Both the position numbers and the translations under genes were made by a program. From Desulfococcus sp. (GTDB taxonomy: Bacteria; Desulfobacterota; Desulfobacteria; Desulfobacterales; Desulfosalsimonadaceae), in the NCBI GenBank assembly GCA_024641805.1, contig JAHECJ010000203.1, positions 1 to 5,253 on the forward strand: a stretch of DNA of 5,253 bases, in the 5' to 3' direction. Numbering within the stretch: position 1 is the stretch's first letter; every line of letters begins with the position of its first letter. Shown here piece after piece: positions 1 through 4,998 of the stretch. The notes beneath the pieces are model-generated. The model did no database searches. It saw only the letters and a list, made by a program, of their open reading frames with translations, and was not told where the DNA came from.

Positions 1-90
1 ACGACTAAATGCTTTATCAGTCTGAAATTAATAGAGATTTTAATATTTATGACAGATGAAACAAAGGCCGGCGAATAATCCTTTGCATTG

Positions 91-109
91 TTTTTACACA
101 TTGTAAAAA
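91..109. repeat. Perfect inverted repeat, 8-bp arms, 3-bp centre
   Basis: TTTTTACA (91-98) and TGTAAAAA (102-109) are exact reverse complements around CAT. The arms are AT-rich and followed by only one further A, so this is not a good terminator. The size and symmetry suit a dimeric regulator's binding site. Its centre lies about 196 bases before the start point predicted from the sigma-54 promoter, within the usual range for enhancer-binding proteins. The operator role is inference. Confidence 0.4.
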
Positions 110-237
110 ATCTCGGCGGGCAGGCGTTAAAATCTCTCATCGATTTCCAGTGATTGAAGAAGAATCTTAATTTCGGTTGTACTTAAATCATGCCCGTGAA
201 TTCAGTTTATCCTGGAAAAACAGACTATTTTAAGCTC

Positions 238-255
238 TTTGATTGTTAAATCAAA
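238..255. repeat. Perfect inverted repeat TTTGATT-N4-AATCAAA
   Basis: TTTGATT (238-244) and AATCAAA (249-255) are exact reverse complements with GTTA between them. It resembles an FNR/CRP-family box, but the TTGAT and ATCAA cores are 6 bases apart rather than the 4 of a canonical FNR site, so that family cannot be assigned. It ends 15 bases before the -24 element of the promoter at 270-285. A regulator bound here could help or block the polymerase (inference). Confidence 0.4.
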
Positions 256-269
256 TCGACTCGATTTTC

Positions 270-285
270 TGGCATCATGTTTGCT
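270..285 (+). promoter_or_regulatory. Sigma-54 (-24/-12) promoter of the CoA-transferase
   Basis: TGGCATCATGTTTGCT matches the sigma-54 consensus TGGCAYR-N4-TTGCW at every defined position except the R, which is C. A pyrimidine precedes the T, as is usual. The invariant GG (271-272) and GC (283-284) are 12 bases apart, the required spacing. The predicted start point is near 296, giving a leader of about 60 bases before the ATG at 356. Sigma-54 promoters need an ATP-driven enhancer-binding activator; none is encoded in the window. Assignment rests on sequence match and position. Confidence 0.7.
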
Positions 286-326
286 TTGAATTAAAAGTAA
301 AATTAATTTTCAGATGCGCTGCATTG

Positions 327-336
327 AATGATCATT
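327..336. repeat. 10-bp palindrome AATGATCATT in the leader
   Basis: A perfect palindrome sits between the predicted transcription start (about 296) and the ribosome binding site. It could be a small operator or a weak leader hairpin. A palindrome this short in AT-rich DNA can also be chance. Confidence 0.2.
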
Positions 337-342
337 AAATAA

Positions 343-348
343 AAGGAG
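343..348 (+). promoter_or_regulatory. Ribosome binding site of the CoA-transferase
   Basis: AAGGAG lies 7 bases before the ATG at 356, the optimal spacing. The next in-frame ATG (365) would be 16 bases away. This decides the start at 356. Confidence 0.85.
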
Positions 349-355
349 AAATAAC

Positions 356-1545
356 ATGCGATCAATGCTGGAAGGGATACGGGTTATTGATTTTACAACC
401 ACGGTGGCCGGACCCGGGTGCACCTTTTTTCTTTGTGACCTGGGGGCGGAAGTGATCAAAGTTGAAAAACCGGGACTCGGCGACGAAGCACGCCTTTTCC
501 CGCCATACAAAGGGAATCAGTCCGCATCCTTTGCAGCGTTAAACCGCGGGAAAAAAGGAATTACGATTGATCTCAAAAAACCCGAGGGCGTATCTCTTTT
601 TAAGGAACTGATCTTCAAATCCGATGTACTTGTGGAAAACTTCCGCCCGGGTGTTTTGGAACGGCTTGGTCTATGCTACGAGAAGCTCAAAAAATTAACC
701 CGAAACTGGTGATGTGTTCGATTTCAGGATATGGCCAGTATGGCCCTCTTGCAGCCCAGCCGGCTTATGATGCGGTCATCCAGGCAATGAGCGGACTGAT
801 GAGCACGACCGGTTATCCCGAAACCCCGCCGCTTCGCGCCGGTACCCTGATTGTTGATATCTGCAGCGCCATGTACGCTGCCTTTGGTATCTGCGCCGCG
901 CTGTTCGCCCGTGAGCGAACAGGCGAAGGTGAATACCTGGATGTGTCGATGTTTGATGTTGCCATCCAGCTTCTGGAGGCTAAATTTGTTGATTATACCG
1001 TGACGGGCAATATCCCCCAAAGAACCGGAAATCGTTATCCCTATGTAACGCCGTTTGACACGTTTCCATCCGCTGACGGCCATATCTTCATCATTTGTGT
1101 GGGCGACCACCCGTTTCAGTGCCTGTGCGAGGCCATGGAACAGCCGGAGCTTTCAAAGGACGACCGGTTCTCCAATTTCATTGTCAGAAACCAGAACGAG
1201 CCCGCGCTGAAGCAGCTGATCGAAGAATGGACCCGAAAGCACTCCACCGAAACGCTTATGCAGAAATTAATGGCCAAAGGGGTTCCCGGAGCACCGGTGA
1301 ATAATGTGAAACAGGTAATTGATCACCCTCACACCAAGGCCAGGGGCATGATTGTTGACATTGACCAGCCAGGCGCAGGCATTATCCAGATTTTCGGGCC
1401 GGCGCTCAAAGCCATGAACAGTTTAGTTCAAATCAGAGGCGCCGCACCCGGACTGGGAGCGGATAACCGATTGATCCTGGAAAAAGTATTGGGAAAAGGT
1501 CCCCGGGAAATCGAATCCATCATCGCGTCGGGCGTGATGGGGTAA
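356..1545 (+). pseudogene. Class III (CaiB/BaiF-type) CoA-transferase, frameshifted
   Basis: Family members move CoA between an acyl-CoA and a free carboxylic acid in the cytoplasm. The reading frame is split. The first part (356-712) encodes LEGIRVIDFTTTVAGPG and the LGAEVIKVEKPG motif, then RPGVLERLG and YEKLKK. The rest continues one frame over from INPKLVMCSISGYGQYGP (codons from 694) to the stop at 1543-1545. The break is in an A-run at 689-694: six As are present, and seven would restore the family sequence KLKKINPKL. The repaired protein has 396 residues, normal for the family. The putative catalytic Asp (repaired residue 168, codon 856-858, in LIVDICSAMYAA) aligns with Asp169 of formyl-CoA transferase, and the TGEGEYLDVSMFD segment follows. 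As read, the first product stops after 118 residues and lacks the catalytic Asp. Everything else looks intact, so a sequencing error or a very recent mutation is likely. Substrate cannot be told from sequence. Confidence 0.88.
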
Positions 1546-1571
1546 AGGGCTATAAACATCGAACGTCCAAC

Positions 1572-1592
1572 TTCGAATTTTGAATTTTGAAT
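1572..1592. repeat. Tandem heptamer repeat, three units
   Basis: The units are TTCGAAT, TTTGAAT and TTTGAAT, adjacent and in register, 27 bases after the CoA-transferase stop. The 7-bp period is shared with the arrays at 4898-4925 and 4961-4988, though the unit sequence differs. Confidence 0.6.
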
Positions 1593-1674
1593 GGTTGTTA
1601 CGCCTGTTTTTAGAAAATATAACCCGGCAGGGAAATATCTTACCAAAAGCTTCCGGCGTATTGCATATTGCGCT

Positions 1675-1790
1675 TTTTCACTGGATTCCTGCTTTCTCGG
1701 CTAAAACCGGACAAAGGAACTTCTCAGTAACCGTCATTCCAGTGAAAACTGGATTTCAAGAATCACTGGCCGGGATTATTGAGAAGTTCC
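1675..1790. repeat. REP-like inverted-repeat cluster
   Basis: Several inverted repeats are nested. TTTTCACTGGATT (1675-1687) pairs with ATTCCAGTGAAAA (1736-1748) at 12 of 13 positions. GGAACTTCTCAGTAA (1716-1730) pairs with TTATTGAGAAGTTCC (1776-1790) at 14 of 15. A small perfect hairpin, TCCAGT-GAAA-ACTGGA, sits at 1738-1753. The core GTCATTCC...GAAA...GGATTTC (1733-1757) resembles a worn copy of the common proteobacterial intergenic repeat GTCATTCCCGCGAAAGCGGGAATCC, and 1680-1695 resembles the same repeat in the opposite direction. Such elements typically sit at the 3' ends of genes. No transposase is present. Confidence 0.55.
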
Positions 1791-1927
1791 CAATGGAACT
1801 GCGCCTGCCTGCGGAGTTTATCGCAAGTCCCTGTCATGAGCGCTTCCGGAAGGGCGGACGATTGCCTGTATTTCAAAAATTTATATAATCATAATTTCAA
1901 TGGTTAACCAGAAGTTACGGTATACCA

Positions 1928-3748
1928 TCAAGCGCCGCCATACATGCCTTCAATGGCATCATTATACCTTTCCGTTACAAATTTTCGTTTTATTTTCATT
2001 GTCGGCGTGATCTCATTGCTTTCAATTGTCAGTTCCCCTGGCAGAAGGATAAATTCCTTTACCTTTTCAAAATTTGCCAGATTTTTCGATCGCGCTTCAA
2101 TCCTTTGACGATAAAAATCAATTATTTGTGGATTTCTGACGAGTTCCGCCCTTGAATTAAAGGGGATATTGTTGGACCTCGCATACTCTTCCAGTACTTC
2201 AAATGAGGGTACGATCAGTGCGGAGACAAATTTCTTCTGATCACCGATCGCCACCACCTGTTCGACGAAATGATCCGCCCCGATAACCGATTCGATGAGC
2301 TGTGGCGCGATATATTTTCCGCCGGAAGTTTTCATCAGATCCTTGATCCGGTCGGTTATCCGCAATTCTCCGTTCTTGTCAAATTCCCCGATGTCTCCGC
2401 TTTTAAACCATCCATCCTCAAAAACATCAGCCGTAGCCTCGGGTTTCTTGTAGTAGCCTTTCATCACATTGCCGCCCTTGATCAGGATCTCACCGTTATG
2501 AGCGATTTTGACCTGAACCCCGGGCAATGGGGTGCCGACCAGACCGAATTTAAAATTATACGGCGGATGGCAGGTAACGGTTGCGGTGGTTTCGCTTAAC
2601 CCGTATCCGTACCAGACGAAAATGCCAACGGCATAAAAAAACTCTTCGATCTCCTGCGACAAAGGAGCCCCTGCGCAGGGCATGAAACGAACCCGTCCGC
2701 CGACCAGTTCCCGTATTTTACTTAACACCAGTTTATCCGCAATGTTGTATTTTAGATTTAAAACCAGCGGCACCGGCAATTGGTCTTTTTTCAGGTTGTT
2801 CCTTTCGGCCCCGGTCGAAAGAGCCCATCGGAAAAGTTTCTTTTTCAGGGGTGAGGCAGATTCAAGGCTGTGGAATACCGCGGCATAAATTTTTTCATAA
2901 ATTCTCGGCACAGCGCACATTATGGTGGGTTTCGCCTCTTTGATAAAATCGATAACCTTCTTGGGATCATCCAGATAATAAATTTCCATGCCATGGGTCA
3001 TGGCATAATACGTCCACGTCCTCTCAAAAATATGGGACAGCGGCAGAAAACAGAGCGACACATCATTTTCATTCGGATTCATCAGGCGCATATCATGGGC
3101 GGCTGCTGAAAATAATATATTGTAATGGGTCAGGACCACCCCTTTGGGCTCTCCCGTGGTTCCGGATGTATAGATTAACGTGAGCACATCATCCTGAGAC
3201 GCCCGGCTCAACCGTTCATCAATTTCCGCGTCCCGGGATGACTGTCTTCCGATTTCAAGAAAATCTTCAAAATAGATGGAATTTTCCGTCCCATCCAACC
3301 GGATCTTGGGGTTCAGCGCCACAATCTTTTTTAAATATTCGGATTCCTTAAAAAAAGTCAGGACCTTGTCATACTGTTCCTGATCACCGACAAAGATAAT
3401 TTGAGATTCAGAATCATTGACGATATATTCCGCGTGAAATTCTGTGTTGGTGGGATAGATAAAAACAGGAACACAGCGGATGCTGAGAGCGGCGATATCA
3501 AGAATCGTGCACTCCGGCTTATTCTGGGAATAGACAGCGATCATTTGAACTTCTTTAAGCCCCATTTCCAAGAGTGCCTTTGCCGCCCAACGCATTCTTT
3601 CACCAAATTCAGTCCAGGTGATTGTCCTCCAATTGCCATCTGTCTTTGCCCGCATCATGATTTTATTTCCATATTTTCGGACACGGTCAAGAATCAGCAG
3701 GGAATAATTTTGTTTGTCCGAAACTTGAGGAATCTGATTGGTTTTCAT
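1928..3748 (-). CDS. Long-chain acyl-CoA synthetase (AMP-forming)
   Basis: This 606-residue enzyme activates a fatty acid to its acyl-CoA through an acyl-adenylate, using ATP and CoA. It is an ANL-superfamily adenylate-forming enzyme of the FadD/FAA1 branch. Visible motifs in order: the phosphate-binding loop YTSGTTGEPKG (193-203); LPLSHIFER (235-243), typical of long-chain synthetases; the adenine-binding YGYGLSETT (380-388); GWFKSGD (446-452), with the ATP-ribose-binding Asp; the hinge region RITDRIKDLMKTSGGKYIAP (463-482); and a C-terminal TPTMKIKRKF (581-590), where Lys585 is the probable catalytic lysine. Length is normal and nothing is broken. GGAG (3757-3760) lies 8 bases before the ATG, supporting this start. 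No signal peptide or membrane helix was seen, so it is cytoplasmic or peripherally membrane-bound. It follows the small phasin-like gene by 66 bases and may share its transcript. Chain-length preference is not readable from sequence, and acids other than long-chain ones are possible. Confidence 0.93.
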   Translation of the reverse strand: MKTNQIPQVSDKQNYSLLILDRVRKYGNKIMMRAKTDGNWRTITWTEFGERMRWAAKALLEMGLKEVQMIAVYSQNKPECTILDIAALSIRCVPVFIYPTNTEFHAEYIVNDSESQIIFVGDQEQYDKVLTFFKESEYLKKIVALNPKIRLDGTENSIYFEDFLEIGRQSSRDAEIDERLSRASQDDVLTLIYTSGTTGEPKGVVLTHYNILFSAAAHDMRLMNPNENDVSLCFLPLSHIFERTWTYYAMTHGMEIYYLDDPKKVIDFIKEAKPTIMCAVPRIYEKIYAAVFHSLESASPLKKKLFRWALSTGAERNNLKKDQLPVPLVLNLKYNIADKLVLSKIRELVGGRVRFMPCAGAPLSQEIEEFFYAVGIFVWYGYGLSETTATVTCHPPYNFKFGLVGTPLPGVQVKIAHNGEILIKGGNVMKGYYKKPEATADVFEDGWFKSGDIGEFDKNGELRITDRIKDLMKTSGGKYIAPQLIESVIGADHFVEQVVAIGDQKKFVSALIVPSFEVLEEYARSNNIPFNSRAELVRNPQIIDFYRQRIEARSKNLANFEKVKEFILLPGELTIESNEITPTMKIKRKFVTERYNDAIEGMYGGA

Positions 3749-3756
3749 TTTATTAT

Positions 3757-3760
3757 CTCC
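3757..3760 (-). promoter_or_regulatory. Ribosome binding site of the acyl-CoA synthetase
   Basis: On the minus strand, GGAG precedes the ATG (3748-3746) by 8 bases. No credible -35/-10 or -24/-12 promoter was found in the 66-base gap upstream, which favours read-through from the preceding gene. Confidence 0.75.
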
Positions 3761-3814
3761 AGTCTTTAGGTATGTTCAGGCTTAAACACTATCGAGGGCA
3801 ACTCATATGATTGA

Positions 3815-4063
3815 TTAAAAATACAAATCCAGTGTATCAAAACAGTCTTCGATCAGTTTCTGATAATTATTCCGGGTCTCTTTGCTCTGGAGGATCCAGT
3901 CATCGATGTGTTTCCGTTTTTCAGCCGGTATTTCATACTGATCAAGATACGGGATAACCATGTTTTCGATTTGGTCTTCGAGCGAAATCAGAACATTGAA
4001 CGTGTGGTTGATCGTCTGCTTGTTGGACTTGACAACATGTTTTAACAGTTTCTTTGATTCCAT
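3815..4063 (-). CDS. Small helical protein, possibly phasin-like
   Basis: This 82-residue protein is rich in charged and amphipathic helix-forming residues and has no signal peptide or membrane segment. Its second half reads MVIPYLDQYEIPAEKRKHID, then DDWILQSKETRNNYQKLIED, then CFDTLDLYF. The order is a helix, a short proline-containing linker, a conserved-looking Trp (56) and a Lys-rich amphipathic helix ending in aromatic residues. I recall this layout from small phasin-like proteins that coat polyhydroxyalkanoate granules or regulate their formation, but this is recollection of a pattern, not a search result. AGGGGGA (4071-4077) lies 7 bases before the ATG and supports the start. It sits 56 bases after the kinase-like gene and 66 bases before the acyl-CoA synthetase, on the same strand. 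If it is phasin-like, the pairing would fit fatty-acid or storage-polymer metabolism. Otherwise it is a hypothetical protein. Confidence 0.75.
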   Translation of the reverse strand: MESKKLLKHVVKSNKQTINHTFNVLISLEDQIENMVIPYLDQYEIPAEKRKHIDDWILQSKETRNNYQKLIEDCFDTLDLYF

Positions 4064-4070
4064 TTACCGA

Positions 4071-4077
4071 TCCCCCT
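4071..4077 (-). promoter_or_regulatory. Ribosome binding site of the small phasin-like gene
   Basis: On the minus strand, AGGGGGA lies 7 bases before the ATG at 4063. It is purine-rich but not the textbook AGGAGG. Confidence 0.55.
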
Positions 4078-4119
4078 ATTGGTTTTAAGTTGAAAAGAAA
4101 ACCTTCCGATATTTCAAAA

Positions 4120-4878
4120 TTATTTCCGATTGTTCCCGAATTTCAGCCGATACGCGCGTTCCACCAGTTCCGCGGCCCACCCGGACTCCGTAATATAATC
4201 CCGGTTGATTACCAGATCGAACTCATAGGGTGAGGCTTCCTTTTTCTTGAAATTTTTCTTATAAAATTCACTCTGCCGTTTATCTTCGGCCGCCAGTTTT
4301 TTCAGTGCCTCGGCTTCACTGATTCCTAATATACCGGCTACCCGCCTGGCCCGGTGTTCATCGGAACTGATAAAACGAACAGCAAGCACCCTGTCCCTGG
4401 GCATCATGAGATGCGTGGCCCGGCCGACGAATATGGTCGGGCAGTCTTCGACAATTGAATAAACGGATGCCAGCAGGTGGCGCATGTAATCGGCCATGGT
4501 AAAGGATTTTTCGCCAAACAGCATGGAGCCGAAATTATTCATGGCGCCGGGATGGCGTTCATCAAAAAAATCCACGGTGGTCCGCCTTAAGTTCGAATCA
4601 TTGGCTATATATTCCAGGATTTCTCTGTCTACTACTTGAAGGCCGGTTCTTTCTGACACCAGATCAGCAATCTCTAGTGCGCCGACGCCAATTTTCCGGG
4701 AAAAGCTGATACAATGATTGACCCGGGCTGACGAATCTTTATCCTTGAGGGCTGCCACCCGTTTCTCTTCCCATTTCCGGATGCATTTCTCGGCCATCTG
4801 GGCAGTGTTCACCCCTTTTTTTGCCCGGCCGGCATACATTCCCGGCGCATATTCTATTCCGTTTATATGGTCTGTCAT
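4120..4878 (-). CDS. Cytidylate-kinase-like family protein
   Basis: This protein belongs to the P-loop family resembling cytidylate kinase (the Cytidylate_kin2 type). Counted from the chosen start it has 252 residues. ISFSRKIGVGALEIADLVSE (57-76) matches the family's ISRQxGSGGREIA loop, followed by TGLQVVDREIL (78-88). FVGRATHLMMP (150-160), the LID-like region VRFISSDEHRARR (167-179) and the C-terminal YEFDLVINRD (218-227) follow in family order. The loop lacks the classical Walker lysine, and a Leu stands where many members have Arg, so kinase activity is uncertain. About 52 residues precede the domain, including a KW-containing helix (MAEKCIRKWEEK) that I recall from deltaproteobacterial members. 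An upstream in-frame ATG at 4890 exists but has no ribosome binding site; GGAG 6 bases before the ATG at 4878 decides the start. Its role is unknown: nucleotide phosphorylation or nucleotide sensing are both possible. It lies between a stress protein gene and the phasin-like gene. Confidence 0.85.
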   Translation of the reverse strand: MTDHINGIEYAPGMYAGRAKKGVNTAQMAEKCIRKWEEKRVAALKDKDSSARVNHCISFSRKIGVGALEIADLVSERTGLQVVDREILEYIANDSNLRRTTVDFFDERHPGAMNNFGSMLFGEKSFTMADYMRHLLASVYSIVEDCPTIFVGRATHLMMPRDRVLAVRFISSDEHRARRVAGILGISEAEALKKLAAEDKRQSEFYKKNFKKKEASPYEFDLVINRDYITESGWAAELVERAYRLKFGNNRK

Positions 4879-4884
4879 CTTAAT

Positions 4885-4888
4885 CTCC
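4885..4888 (-). promoter_or_regulatory. Ribosome binding site that decides the kinase-like start
   Basis: On the minus strand the sequence reads ATGGAGATTAAGATG. The GGAG inside it is 6 bases before the second ATG (4878-4876). The first ATG (4890-4888) overlaps this site and has only an AT-rich sequence upstream, so the second ATG is the likelier start. Confidence 0.7.
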
Positions 4889-4897
4889 ATTTTCTAA

Positions 4898-4925
4898 AAG
4901 GTAGAAGGCATAAGGCGTAAGGCTA
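4898..4925. repeat. Tandem heptamer array, four units (arm 1)
   Basis: Four adjacent 7-bp units read AAGGTAG, AAGGCAT, AAGGCGT and AAGGCTA, consensus AAGGYNN. The array begins 20 bases upstream of the kinase-like start at 4878. It faces an inverted array of the same length at 4961-4988. Confidence 0.7.
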
Positions 4926-4960
4926 AATGAAAAATTTTCAGACAGGTCATACAATCATGA

Positions 4961-4988
4961 AGGACTTCAACCTTATACCTTCAGCCTT
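4961..4988. repeat. Tandem heptamer array, four units, inverted (arm 2)
   Basis: On the plus strand the units read AGGACTT, CAACCTT, ATACCTT and CAGCCTT. On the minus strand three of them are AAGGYNN, the same consensus as arm 1. The reverse complement of this arm matches arm 1 at 19 of 28 positions across a 35-base centre. The pair fills most of the gap between the stress protein stop (4999) and the kinase-like start, so it could form an imperfect hairpin in the transcript. It has no T-run of a classical terminator. Confidence 0.65.
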
Positions 4989-4998
4989 TAAACCTGCT

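Larger units (their letters stand above)
1..355. other. Non-coding region upstream of the CoA-transferase
   Basis: No convincing gene was found here on either strand. The stretch is AT-rich compared with the genes. It contains two perfect short inverted repeats (91-109 and 238-255), a sigma-54-type promoter (270-285), a 10-bp palindrome (327-336) and the ribosome binding site of the CoA-transferase. It therefore reads as a regulatory region serving the gene that starts at 356. A minus-strand frame between about 280 and 127 spells a peptide faintly like a LuxR-type helix-turn-helix, but it is interrupted by a stop. It is discussed as a weak finding and not annotated as a gene. Confidence 0.7.
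1546..1927. other. Non-coding region between convergent genes
   Basis: The CoA-transferase (+) and the acyl-CoA synthetase (-) converge here, so the stretch contains the 3' ends of both transcripts and no promoter is expected. It holds a 7-bp tandem repeat (1572-1592), a REP-like inverted-repeat cluster (1675-1790) and two short palindromes (1901-1910 and 1919-1926). No GC-rich hairpin followed by a T-run was found for either gene. An open frame at 1580-1888 (+) is made largely of the repeat cluster and is not a credible gene. Confidence 0.7.

Noticed and set aside
1..101. Minus-strand open frame from an ATG at 101-99 running off the left edge
   Set aside because: It has only 33 codons, no good ribosome binding site, and a peptide without recognisable features. 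It cannot be supported from this window.
238..255. Canonical FNR box
   Set aside because: The half-sites are TTGAT and ATCAA, but they are 6 bases apart instead of 4, so only an unassigned palindrome is reported.
683..712. Programmed -1 ribosomal frameshift as the main explanation of the split gene
   Set aside because: The A6 run is short, only one of the two tRNAs can re-pair, and no strong downstream hairpin was seen. A deletion or sequencing error explains it more simply.
724..1110. Minus-strand open frame of 128 codons
   Set aside because: It lies wholly opposite the CoA-transferase, whose frame has clear family motifs. The minus-strand peptide has none.
673..1545. Reading the second part of the CoA-transferase as a separate gene starting at ATG 673
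   Set aside because: No ribosome binding site precedes 673. The first seven codons do not fit the family, while similarity joins cleanly to the upstream frame at the A-run, so this is one frameshifted gene.
1580..1888. Open frame of 102 codons on the plus strand
   Set aside because: It has no ribosome binding site. It begins inside the heptamer repeat, is made largely of the REP-like cluster, and its peptide shows no recognisable domain.
2270..3109. Several plus-strand open frames of 68-109 codons opposite the acyl-CoA synthetase
   Set aside because: They are shadows of a strongly supported 606-residue gene and lack ribosome binding sites and recognisable motifs.
4879..4890. Start of the kinase-like protein at the first ATG (4890)
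   Set aside because: No ribosome binding site lies upstream. A GGAG inside the first codons is ideally placed for the second ATG at 4878.
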